Origin: PMNU01 sp035479375
GTDB lineage: Bacteria > Patescibacteriota > Saccharimonadia > Saccharimonadales > UBA4665
NCBI GenBank assembly: GCA_035479375.1
Contig: DATIIT010000006.1
Coordinates: 28,241-92,240 of the forward strand
Direction of reading: 5' to 3'
Length of the DNA stretch: 64,000 bases
A program made the translations under genes and the position numbers. The stretch's first letter is position 1; the number at the start of each line of letters is the position of its first letter. This document shows positions 31,525 to 39,267 of this stretch, piece after piece. The notes below the pieces were generated by a model that saw only the letters and a list, made by a program, of their open reading frames with translations, had not been told where the DNA came from and did not search any database.

Positions 31525-34113
31525 CTAAATCCTCTCGGCGTGCAGCGTGGTCTGGGCGGCCGCGGCAATGGTGTCCAGGATGGCGGCCACTTCGTGGTCG
31601 GTCAGGGTGCGGTCGTAGCTGGCCAGGCCAAGGCGCAGGGTGATTTGCTTGTGCCCGGCGTCGTCGGTGCGCTGGTAAATGTCCACTGGGCCAAGTGACG
31701 GCACGGTGTTTTCCGGGCAAGCCACGCCCAGCTGCTCCCACACAAAATTGAACACCTCAGCGTACGGTGTGGCGGCCGGCACTTTAAGGCAAATGTCCTG
31801 CTCTACCTTGGGGAAGCGCGGCAGCGGGACGTAATCATTCTTGCGGGCCGTTTGCAAAAACAGCAGCGGGTCGAGCTCAAACCCAGCGACGCAGTCCGGC
31901 AATTTGAAGGCCCGGCGCACTCCCACGCGGAATTCGCCCACCACGCCCCAGGCCAAGCCCTGCGCGTCACGCACCACAGCGCTGCGGCCGGGATCATAGG
32001 GCGCGGCCATCTGTTGCAGCCATGGGTCGAGGGTTGGCGCGGCAGCCTCCAGCGGCTCGAAATACACACTGTTTTTGGCGGAAAATGTCGCCAGCAAGTG
32101 CGTCAGGTACGCCCGCGCCTGGTAGTATGGGGCGCCGGGACGGCTCGCGGCGGCTTTGGCGTCTGCTGCCAGCACAAAGGCCAGCGAGTTGGCCTCGCGC
32201 GGCAATTCGTCGTCGCTGTAGTCTTTGGTGTTGTGGACGAGGCCCAGCTCAAACAAGCCAAAGGTGTCGGTGCCGGCCTTGATGTTGGGATGCACCATGC
32301 CGAGCAGGCTCGGTGCCAACCCCAGGCGGAAGTACTGCAACTCCGGGCTCAGCGCGTTGCTGAGCTGGAAGGCCTGGCCGCGGTCCTGGCCGGCTTTGTC
32401 CAGCACATTGCCGTGCACAAAACTGTAGCTGAGTACCTCGTTGGCGCCGGCGGCAGACAGCGTGCGGCGGATGGCGGCCTTCAGGTCCAGCAGCGGGTTG
32501 GTAGGCTGTGGCAGCAAGGTGCGCTTGGGCAATTCCAGCGGGAGGTGGTCGTAGCCGTACAGGCGCCCCACTTCCTCTACCACGTCTTCCTTAATTTCGA
32601 TGTCGGTGCGCCAGAAGGGCGCGGTCACCACGAGCCCGTCGCCCTGGATTTCCACGCGGAATTCCACATTGGTAAGCAGCCCCTGCATTTCTTCGGCGGA
32701 CAGTTGGAGGCCGAGCCGGGCGTTAATGAACGCCACCGGCACCTGGACTGGCGCGTGCAGGTTGCCGCGCTCCAGCGCCTCGGCCGGCACATGGTTGTCG
32801 TCCACCAGCGGGCTGGCCACTTTGCCGCCAGCAAACTTGCGGATTTCGTCGGTTATTTTAGCTACCACGGCTAGGTTTTGCAGCGGCGACTGGCCCTTGG
32901 TAAAGCGCGTCACCGCGTCGGTAAAGATGCCGTGCGCCATGCTGGTGCGGCGCATAGAGTACATATCCCAGCTGGCCGCCTCAATGATGACGTTCTTGGT
33001 GTGCGCGTCCACCTCTGTTTCGGTGCCGCCCATGGCGCCGCCCACGCAAATTAATTTTTGCGGCGTGGCCACCATCATGGCTTCGGCGCGCGGCGTGATG
33101 GTTTTGCCGTTGAGCAGCGCGATCTGTTCGCCCTCGTGCGGTTTGCGCACCACCAGCGTGGCCTGACCGCCTTCGGACAGCGCAGCGACTTTATCGTAAT
33201 CGTAAATGTGGATCGGCTGGCCGGTTTCCAGCATGAAAAAGTTGCTGTAGTCCACGATGTTGTTGATGCTGTGAATGCCCGCGCGGGCAAGGTCGGCCTG
33301 CAGCCACACCGGGCTCTGCTTGACCTCCACATCGCGCAGCACAATGGCGGTGAAGCGCGGCACCAGCTCTGGGATTTCGTTGCGCACCTCCAGCTTGAGT
33401 TCGTCGGCCTCTACGCCGGGGATTTCCGGGTGCATGGTATACCAAGGCGGGCTCTTGTATGGCCGATGGTAGATGCCCTCTATCTCACGGGCGATGCCTA
33501 GCCAGCCAAAACAGTCCGGGCGATGCGTAAACATCTTGTTTTCCATATCTATGATGACGTCGCCGGTGAGGTGGTAGGCGTCGCCAAATGAGGTGCCAGG
33601 CGCCGGCACTTGGTGTTCGTCAAGGTGGCCGGAAATTTCCAGGATGCCGTTGTGGTCGTCGCCAAGGCCGAGCTCGCGCGCCGAGGCCAGCATGCCGTAG
33701 CTCATTTTGCCGCGCAGCGGGCGCGCCTCCAGCACAAACGGCTCGGGCGTGCCAAACGTATCTGGTACGGTGCTGCCCGGTGGCAGCCACACGGCGGTAA
33801 AATCGGCGTGCACATTGGGTGCTCCGGTGATGACCTGCACCAGGCCGCCAGCGTCGCGCTCCACGTTTTGCACCACGCCCCCATCGTCCACCATGCAGAT
33901 GTGCAGGTGGTCGGAGTCCGGGTGGTCCACGCACGACACGATCTTCACCACCACCGCGCCGTCATATTTGTGGCTATTGTCCACCACTTCTTCCACGGCA
34001 CCGAGCTGCGAGCCGATGCGCTGCACCAGGTCGTCTACGCCGTTGGCCGCCGGGCCGCCGGCCGACCCGTAATGTTCGTTAATAAACTTCAGGGCTTGGG
34101 TGCTGATTTTCAT
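31525..34113 (-). CDS. pheT: phenylalanyl-tRNA synthetase beta subunit
   Basis: The large editing and tRNA-binding subunit of the alpha2-beta2 synthetase. The 862-residue protein is full length. It has an EMAP/OB tRNA-binding domain at about 40-155 (VKIVSCVDHPDSDHLHICMV), a B3/B4 editing domain in the middle (MGGTETEVDAHTKNVIIEAA), a B5 domain, a catalytic-like core, and a C-terminal ferredoxin-like anticodon-binding domain (FPKVEQDICLKVP to TLRLGLASYDRTLTD). It overlaps the upstream HIT gene by four bases. Confidence 0.97.
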   Translation of the reverse strand: MKISTQALKFINEHYGSAGGPAANGVDDLVQRIGSQLGAVEEVVDNSHKYDGAVVVKIVSCVDHPDSDHLHICMVDDGGVVQNVERDAGGLVQVITGAPNVHADFTAVWLPPGSTVPDTFGTPEPFVLEARPLRGKMSYGMLASARELGLGDDHNGILEISGHLDEHQVPAPGTSFGDAYHLTGDVIIDMENKMFTHRPDCFGWLGIAREIEGIYHRPYKSPPWYTMHPEIPGVEADELKLEVRNEIPELVPRFTAIVLRDVEVKQSPVWLQADLARAGIHSINNIVDYSNFFMLETGQPIHIYDYDKVAALSEGGQATLVVRKPHEGEQIALLNGKTITPRAEAMMVATPQKLICVGGAMGGTETEVDAHTKNVIIEAASWDMYSMRRTSMAHGIFTDAVTRFTKGQSPLQNLAVVAKITDEIRKFAGGKVASPLVDDNHVPAEALERGNLHAPVQVPVAFINARLGLQLSAEEMQGLLTNVEFRVEIQGDGLVVTAPFWRTDIEIKEDVVEEVGRLYGYDHLPLELPKRTLLPQPTNPLLDLKAAIRRTLSAAGANEVLSYSFVHGNVLDKAGQDRGQAFQLSNALSPELQYFRLGLAPSLLGMVHPNIKAGTDTFGLFELGLVHNTKDYSDDELPREANSLAFVLAADAKAAASRPGAPYYQARAYLTHLLATFSAKNSVYFEPLEAAAPTLDPWLQQMAAPYDPGRSAVVRDAQGLAWGVVGEFRVGVRRAFKLPDCVAGFELDPLLFLQTARKNDYVPLPRFPKVEQDICLKVPAATPYAEVFNFVWEQLGVACPENTVPSLGPVDIYQRTDDAGHKQITLRLGLASYDRTLTDHEVAAILDTIAAAAQTTLHAERI

Positions 34114-34577
34114 GCCACGTCCTGCCCGGCGCCCGCCTTGATTTTGGCTTGGAGCTGTGCCAGTTCGTCGTCACCCATGCGCGGCCCTTCGCCGGTCTCG
34201 ATAAAACCAGGGTACTGCGGAAAAAACTTCACGTGGGACACGCCCACCGGTTCGCCCGGGTTCAACCCGTGCATCGGGTACAGTTTGGCGTGCACGTGCG
34301 GCACGCCCTCGCCTTCAAACACCACGGCCACTTTGGGCACGCCGAACGCCTTTTCCAGTAGCTGTGCCACTTTTTTTGCGGCGTGCATGAGGGCGGTGAG
34401 CTCGTCGTCACCCAAGGCAAACACGTAGGCGCCAATGTTTTTCTTGGGCACCACCACCGTCTGCCCGGGCGTGGTTGGCCACAGCGTTAGAAACGCCAGG
34501 TGCGTGCCATCTTCCCACACCTTAAAACTGGGGATTTCGTTGTCTGCGATTTTTTCAAAAACTGATTTGTCTGCCAT
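34110..34577 (-). CDS. HIT-family protein with altered third histidine
   Basis: A 155-residue histidine-triad nucleotide-binding protein. The N-terminal part (FLTLWPTTPGQTVVVPKKN) and the GVPHVHAKLYP motif identify the family. The usual HxHxH is HxHxK: the middle His, which is the nucleophile in the family, is kept, while the third is Lys. That could shift the reaction from AMP hydrolysis towards a transferase-like or binding role. It sits between pheS and pheT with an ATGA overlap into pheT, a placement suggesting a link to aminoacyl-adenylate clean-up, which is inference. Confidence 0.87.
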   Translation of the reverse strand: MADKSVFEKIADNEIPSFKVWEDGTHLAFLTLWPTTPGQTVVVPKKNIGAYVFALGDDELTALMHAAKKVAQLLEKAFGVPKVAVVFEGEGVPHVHAKLYPMHGLNPGEPVGVSHVKFFPQYPGFIETGEGPRMGDDELAQLQAKIKAGAGQDVA

Positions 34578-34595
34578 GTCGTTGTCGGGTCCTTT

Positions 34596-35651
34596 TTAGG
34601 CGAATTGTTTCAGGAAGCTGAGCCGGCCGGCCTCAAAGTGCCGGATGTCCTCGATGCCATATTTCATCATCACCAGGCGCTCCAGGCCGCAGCCCCAGGC
34701 AAAGCCGGTGTACTCATTGGGGTCGATGCCGGCCATTTCCAGCACATGCGGGTGGATCATGCCCATGCCCAAAAGTTCGATCCAGCCGGAGTAGCTGCAC
34801 ACCTGGCAGCCTTTTTTCTGGCAGAACGGGCAGCTGAGGGCGAGCTCGAAGCTCGGCTCGGTAAACGGGAAGTAAAACGGCTGGCTCTTGATCTCGATGT
34901 CTTGCTGGTAGTACTCGCTGAGGAAGGTTTTGAAGGTGGCCATGAGGTTGCCGGCGTGGATGCCTTTATCTACGTACACGCCCTCAAATTGGTAGAAAGT
35001 GTGCTCGTGGCGGGCGTCAAGGTCCTCGTTGCGAAAAACGCGGCCCGGCAGCAGCACGGCAATGGGCTGGTTGGCGGACAAGTTGTCCTTAAACATGGAC
35101 AGCACGCGATTTTGCATGGTGCTGGTGTGCGCCGGCGCAATCAAAGCTTTACCGTTTTTATCTGTTTGGGTGGTCATGAAGGTGTCGTAATCGTCGCGCG
35201 CCGGGTGGCCTTCCGGGAAGTTCAGGCTAGTAAACATGTGCCAATCGTCGTCCAGCTCGCGCGATTCGATGGCCGTAAAGCCCATGCGGTAAAAGATGCC
35301 CAGCACGCTTTCCAACTCCTGCGTCAAGGGATGCTGGCTGCCGTGGCTGGCACTCAATAGCGCCGGCCGCTTGTCTGCCGGCAAGTTGAGGTCAAACGGC
35401 GCAGTGACGTCGATGGGTGGCAGCGTCTCGGCCACTTCCTGGTGGGCGGCCAGCAGCTGCTCCAGCTCGGCCTTGAGCTGGTTGATTTCGCGGCCAAACG
35501 CACTGCGCCCGTCTGCGGGCAACGTAGGGATCTCGGCGTACAGGGCGCGCAGCTCCACGGCTTTTAGGATCTCGGACTTGTCTTGCAGCTCCTGGAAGCG
35601 CGCCTTGAGCAGCTCGGCAACTTCAGCAATGCGGGGGTTTTGGTATTCCAT
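34596..35651 (-). CDS. pheS: phenylalanyl-tRNA synthetase alpha subunit
   Basis: The catalytic subunit, class II synthetase fold, 351 residues. It has an N-terminal coiled coil (about 5-75) that contacts tRNA, motif 1 around GSQHPLTQEL, motif 2 in VFRNEDLDARHEHTFYQFEG, a cysteine cluster CPFCQKKGCQVC at about 275-286 seen in many bacterial PheS, and motif 3 in GFAWGCGLERLVMM. It is first in the operon pheS-HIT-pheT-cyclase. TATACT lies nine bases upstream of the ATG, with no clear ribosome site. Confidence 0.97.
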   Translation of the reverse strand: MEYQNPRIAEVAELLKARFQELQDKSEILKAVELRALYAEIPTLPADGRSAFGREINQLKAELEQLLAAHQEVAETLPPIDVTAPFDLNLPADKRPALLSASHGSQHPLTQELESVLGIFYRMGFTAIESRELDDDWHMFTSLNFPEGHPARDDYDTFMTTQTDKNGKALIAPAHTSTMQNRVLSMFKDNLSANQPIAVLLPGRVFRNEDLDARHEHTFYQFEGVYVDKGIHAGNLMATFKTFLSEYYQQDIEIKSQPFYFPFTEPSFELALSCPFCQKKGCQVCSYSGWIELLGMGMIHPHVLEMAGIDPNEYTGFAWGCGLERLVMMKYGIEDIRHFEAGRLSFLKQFA

Positions 35652-35688
35652 ACTCTAGCGAGTATACCATCTGTGGTAGTGTTAAGGT

Positions 35689-36339
35689 ATGGGTGTTGTC
35701 GTACACCGGCCGCGCAATGACGAGTTATTAAGCTGCCCTCTCCCGACCCTGCCAATAGGGCGCGAGCCACTCGTGCACAGACCCCCCAGGCGGCGCAGGC
35801 TTGAGCGGGTTATGTTCTTTTGCGGCCCAATTATGGGGGCAGCCGACTGGCAAGCGGAGGCTGTAGCGTTGACCATACCTAGAATTCCCCCAAACGAAAT
35901 TGCGCACCTGGTTAACCCCCGTTGGACAGATATCATCCCGGAGAGGCGTAACCAGCCCCACGACCAGCGCACCTGGGAGAAGGCACACTACCTCGCTGTG
36001 GCGCGGATGGCACTTGAGAAGGGCAACCAAAGCGTGGCCGTTTTTTACCTCGCCGCTCAAGACCCGGACGCGCCGGCTCCAAACGAAAGCGGCCGGGCTT
36101 ATGCGCAAGGCACCCGCAGCGAGTTCTCTGACCTTGTCGGCCTCAGCCGCATGGCACAGTGGCTTGGCAAGCGGGCGGTCCCGATTGTGATAGGCTTCGA
36201 GAATCCTTCAATGCCCGGCCTCAGCGAGTACCGGCATGTCGCCAACGAATTTGGCTGGCAAATACACCAAGGCCTACCGGCGACAATCCACGGCGCCTTA
36301 GAAGTGGCTTTTCCCGGAAACCGCCCGCCATTGTTATAA
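35689..36339 (+). CDS. nucleoside 2-deoxyribosyltransferase-like protein
   Basis: A 216-residue protein. Residues 42-200 show the pattern of the Nuc_deoxyrib_tr2 group: a starting strand FFCGPIMGAADW (43-54), NPRWTD (76-81), QRTWEKAH (93-100), and GTRSEFSDLVGL (141-152), whose Glu matches the nucleophile of the GTxxE motif. The likely reaction is exchange or hydrolysis of the base on a deoxynucleoside, i.e. salvage or sanitation. The first 40 residues are basic and unlike the family, so the ATG at codon 42 (35812) may be the real start. Confidence 0.7.
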   Translation: MGVVVHRPRNDELLSCPLPTLPIGREPLVHRPPRRRRLERVMFFCGPIMGAADWQAEAVALTIPRIPPNEIAHLVNPRWTDIIPERRNQPHDQRTWEKAHYLAVARMALEKGNQSVAVFYLAAQDPDAPAPNESGRAYAQGTRSEFSDLVGLSRMAQWLGKRAVPIVIGFENPSMPGLSEYRHVANEFGWQIHQGLPATIHGALEVAFPGNRPPLL

Positions 36340-36341
36340 GG

Positions 36342-36347
36342 TATAAT
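36342..36347 (+). promoter_or_regulatory. -10 box of the RBBP9-type hydrolase gene (leaderless)
   Basis: A perfect TATAAT six bases (GCCCTC) upstream of the ATG at 36354. Transcription would begin at the start codon. Confidence 0.6.
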
Positions 36348-36353
36348 GCCCTC

Positions 36354-36887
36354 ATGAACGCCATTATTTTCCACGGCACCGAGTGCACCCCAGACCAATT
36401 TTGGTACGGCTGGCTGGCCGGTAAGCTGCGCGCCCGCGGCTACACCGTCGAAGCCCCCTCTATGCCAGACATCAACCGCGAAGGCATCGCCACCTTCCTG
36501 CCCAAAATTTTGGCAGCGCACACCATCACCGAAGACACGGTGCTCATTGGCCACTCCGCCGGCGCCACGCTCATTTTGAGCATTGGCGAGCAGCGCCCAT
36601 TCAAGCAAGGCATTTTGGTGGCCGGCTTTAGCCTGCCGTTTGAGGGCGTGGAAAAAGACCCTATTTTGCAGGACAGCTACGACTGGAAAAAGATCCGCGG
36701 CAACTGCAATGATTTCGTATTTATTAACTCGGTAAACGACCCCTGGGGCTGCGACGACAAACAAGGCCGCGTCATGTTTGACGCCCTGGGCGGCACGCAA
36801 ATTATCCGCGCCGAGGGCCACTTTGGCAGCAACGCCGCGCAGCAAGCGTACCCCGAATTCCCCCTGGTAGAAAGGCTGGTAGCATAA
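36354..36887 (+). CDS. RBBP9/YdeN-type alpha/beta hydrolase
   Basis: A 177-residue serine hydrolase-like protein. The opening IIFHGTECTPDQFWYGWLAGKL, the nucleophile elbow GHSAGA near residues 62-67, the Asp in FINSVNDPW and the catalytic His in EGHFGSN match the small RBBP9/YdeN family (PF06821). The natural substrate of this family is generally unknown. I chose the ATG at 36354 because of the TATAAT spacing. The upstream extension in frame overlaps the preceding gene. Its stop overlaps the yajQ ATG by one base (TAATG). Confidence 0.9.
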   Translation: MNAIIFHGTECTPDQFWYGWLAGKLRARGYTVEAPSMPDINREGIATFLPKILAAHTITEDTVLIGHSAGATLILSIGEQRPFKQGILVAGFSLPFEGVEKDPILQDSYDWKKIRGNCNDFVFINSVNDPWGCDDKQGRVMFDALGGTQIIRAEGHFGSNAAQQAYPEFPLVERLVA

Positions 36888-37384
36888 TGGCGCAATTTTC
36901 TTTTGACGCGGTCAGCGAGTACGACAAAGCCGAGATGAACAACGTCCTAGACCAAACCGAGCGCGAAATGGCCAACCGCTACGATTTTAAGGGCACGCCA
37001 GCGGCCATCGAGTGGCTCAATAGTGACAAAACCGGCCTCAAAATTACCGGCAGCGGCGAGTGGCAAATTGACGCCATCTTGGATATTGTGCGCAAAAAAC
37101 TGGCGGCGCGCGGCCAAAGCCAAAAGGTGCTCGACACGGGCAAAGACATCACCGAAAGCAATATGAAATCCACCAAAGACGTGCCGTTTAAGCAAGGGCT
37201 CGACCAAGACAAAGCCAAGAAAATCACGGCGCTGCTGCGCGACAAACTACCCAAGGTAAAAGCGCAGATCCAGGGCGACGCCGTGCGCGTCACCAGCGGC
37301 AGCAAAGACGACCTGCAAGCGGCCATCCAGCTGCTGCGCGCGCAGGAGTTTGACTTCCCGCTTAACTTCACCAACTACCGCTAG
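36887..37384 (+). CDS. YajQ-family nucleotide-binding protein
   Basis: A 165-residue protein of the YajQ/UPF0234 family, with two ferredoxin-like domains. Typical segments are the start FSFDAVSEYDKAEMNNVLDQ, NRYDFKG, the KKITALLRDKLPKVKAQIQGD stretch, and the ending FPLNFTNYR. Members bind nucleic acid or cyclic di-GMP. Which ligand applies here is unknown. It is translationally coupled to the upstream hydrolase. Confidence 0.95.
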   Translation: MAQFSFDAVSEYDKAEMNNVLDQTEREMANRYDFKGTPAAIEWLNSDKTGLKITGSGEWQIDAILDIVRKKLAARGQSQKVLDTGKDITESNMKSTKDVPFKQGLDQDKAKKITALLRDKLPKVKAQIQGDAVRVTSGSKDDLQAAIQLLRAQEFDFPLNFTNYR

Positions 37385-37411
37385 GCGCGGCTAGTTTTCG
37401 CTGGGGGCGGC

Positions 37412-38767
37412 CTAGTCCTGCTTAAAGTCTGGCACGGCGGGAACCGAAACGTTGCTGGGCGCTTCCTGCTGGACATCTTCGGAGCCGGGGTAGTACGACC
37501 CGTTAATGGTCAGGCCGTTTTGCTGCGGCCAGTAGATGACCACGCGCGTGTCCACCAAGCCGTACGGGCAGAACGTGGTGCACGTGGTGCGGTGCTTTAA
37601 GTTGCCGGCGTCGATGCTCAGCTTGCCGTCCTTGACGGTGGCAGTAATCTGGCGCGTATCCACCTGGCCAAATGACTGGATGTCTAGTTTGTAATCTGGG
37701 GATTGGATGAGCAAGAAGTCGACATTGCCCAGCTCAACAGTGCCGCTTTTAAACGGCGCCAACTGGCGCGTCTCGGTGTGCATGAGTGACTGGTAGCGGG
37801 TGCGCACCGGGGTGATCGACTGCACGCCCGTGGCTACACCAACCCCGCCAGCAGCTACAAACACCGCCACAAAAGCGGCCAACAGCCAACCGGGCATGGC
37901 CATTTTGCGGCGGATCATCGCCCGCCCGGCCAAAATTGCCAGCACGCCCACCATGCCAGCCAGCACGCAGGCGCACACCGCGGCCACTTGCTCGCTGGTG
38001 CCCACCGGGAACAGGACGGTGCCGCCCAGCTGGTAGCCGTGTGCAAAGGCAAACGCCGCCGCCGTTGCCGCACCCAACAGCACCCCAATTCCGGCCACTA
38101 TAAACGCAACACCAATAACCCCTAAAACAACTTTGGCGATACCGCGCAGGACTTTCTCTAGCCCCTTGGCCACGTGGTTGGCCGCGCCCGGGATGTCGGC
38201 CCGCGCCACGGTCTCTTTAATGTTCTCTACGGTGACGGGCTTGCCGTTGAGCCGCAGGCGGTCGCTGCCCGATTTCACCGGCGGCACCAGCAGCCACAGC
38301 ACCAGGTACACCACGATACCGGCACCGCCGGAAAGCGTCAGCACGATAAACAGGATACGGAACAGGATCGGGTCAAGCTTAAAGTACGCACCCAAGCCCG
38401 CGGCCACGCCGGCAACCATGCCGTGGTCCGTGTCACGGAACAGGCGCTTGCCAGGGGATTCGTGGTCGTCGGCGGCGGGTTTGGCTGGTTTGTGGGCGGG
38501 GGCGTTGTCATCGTCGTCGGTGAAGTCGCCGGGCTCGCCCAGCTGCGCCTTTAGGTAGTCCACGTCGCCAAGAAGGATGACTTTGTCGCCTTTGATGCCG
38601 CGCTCGGCAAGCAGCTCGGCCATGCGCGATTCCACTTCCTCGGTGACTTCTTTGTTGTCGCCGGTTTGGGCCTCGATGTCACGTAAGTAAGCGCGCAGGG
38701 CGCGGTGGGCGTCCACGGCAATGGTAAAGGCCGTGCGGCCCAGGTGGATGTGAGTGATTTCGTTCAT
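37412..38767 (-). CDS. PspC-domain membrane protein
   Basis: A 451-residue protein. I chose the ATG at 38765-38767 after AAAGGA. The start region (HIHLGRTAFTIAVDAHRALRAYL) is followed by an acidic linker, then a PspC domain at about 105-170 (KRLFRDTDHGMVAGVAAGLGAYF, then a membrane helix and LLVPP), three or four further membrane segments around 200-310, and a C-terminal extracytoplasmic domain with a Cys pair (TTCTTFCPYG). This is the envelope-stress or transport-like architecture common next to PadR regulators. The start codon overlaps padR by four bases, so the regulator and membrane protein form one operon. Confidence 0.9.
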   Translation of the reverse strand: MNEITHIHLGRTAFTIAVDAHRALRAYLRDIEAQTGDNKEVTEEVESRMAELLAERGIKGDKVILLGDVDYLKAQLGEPGDFTDDDDNAPAHKPAKPAADDHESPGKRLFRDTDHGMVAGVAAGLGAYFKLDPILFRILFIVLTLSGGAGIVVYLVLWLLVPPVKSGSDRLRLNGKPVTVENIKETVARADIPGAANHVAKGLEKVLRGIAKVVLGVIGVAFIVAGIGVLLGAATAAAFAFAHGYQLGGTVLFPVGTSEQVAAVCACVLAGMVGVLAILAGRAMIRRKMAMPGWLLAAFVAVFVAAGGVGVATGVQSITPVRTRYQSLMHTETRQLAPFKSGTVELGNVDFLLIQSPDYKLDIQSFGQVDTRQITATVKDGKLSIDAGNLKHRTTCTTFCPYGLVDTRVVIYWPQQNGLTINGSYYPGSEDVQQEAPSNVSVPAVPDFKQD

Positions 38768-39144
38768 GGCTTTCCTTTCTCTAGTGAGCCGATTGACGCG
38801 CTGAGGCGCTGGTAGGTTGTTTGCAGCTGGGCGAGCACAGTTTTGCCGTTGTCTGTCAGCCAGTAATATTTGCGCGGCGGGCCCTGCTCCGACTCTTGCC
38901 ACTCGTAGGCCAGCAATTTGTCGCGGCCAAGCCGGCTGAGCAGCGGGTACAGCGTGCCCTCCACCACAATGAGCTCGGCGGCGTGCAGCCGCTTGATAAT
39001 TTCCGAGCTGTACACTTTGCCGTCTTTGCACAGCAGCAGCACGCAGTACACCAGCATGCCTTTGCGCATCTGGGTCTCTACCTGTTTCTCGAAGGTGCTT
39101 TCGGGCACTGCTGCTTCTTTTATATCTGGCGTTTCTTGATCCAT
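38764..39144 (-). CDS. PadR-family transcriptional regulator
   Basis: A 126-residue winged-helix protein. The core runs from MRKGMLVYCVLLLCKDGKVYSSEI through the recognition helix region IVVEGTLYPLLSRLGRDKLL to PRKYYWLTDNGKTVLAQL, the standard PadR wing. A short acidic N-terminal extension is present. It heads an operon with the PspC protein, and a near-perfect inverted repeat covers its promoter and start codon, so it probably represses itself and the membrane gene. Confidence 0.94.
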   Translation of the reverse strand: MDQETPDIKEAAVPESTFEKQVETQMRKGMLVYCVLLLCKDGKVYSSEIIKRLHAAELIVVEGTLYPLLSRLGRDKLLAYEWQESEQGPPRKYYWLTDNGKTVLAQLQTTYQRLSASIGSLEKGKP

Positions 39145-39173
39145 ATACTACTATGCTATACAAGGTACTATAT
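39143..39173 (-). promoter_or_regulatory. likely PadR operator
   Basis: ATATACTAC at 39143-39151 and GTACTATAT at 39165-39173 form an inverted repeat with one mismatch in nine, centred between the -10 box and the start codon of padR. Confidence 0.5.
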
Positions 39174-39181
39174 TTTGTCAA
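39153..39181 (-). promoter_or_regulatory. padR-pspC promoter
   Basis: -35 TTGACA (39176-39181), a 17-base spacer and -10 TAGCAT (39153-39158); a TATAGC at 15-base spacing is an alternative. The putative operator overlaps it. Confidence 0.55.
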
Positions 39182-39205
39182 GGGTTTACTTTTTTGCTGA
39201 ACATC

Positions 39206-39234
39206 TTGACCTTTGGGGAACATCGGCGTATACC
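39206..39234 (+). promoter_or_regulatory. promoter TTGACC-N17-TATACC
   Basis: -35 at 39206-39211 and -10 at 39229-39234 with ideal 17-base spacing, reading into the 516-residue orphan gene with a leader of about 27 bases. Confidence 0.6.
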
Positions 39235-39267
39235 GGGTTGGTAACAACTTAAACCTCCTGTTTGCCT

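Noticed and set aside
37412..39247. A 611-residue reading of the PspC gene from 39247
   Set aside because: The first 160 residues run through padR and its promoter in another frame and look non-coding. The ATG at 38767 has AAAGGA and the ATGA overlap with padR.
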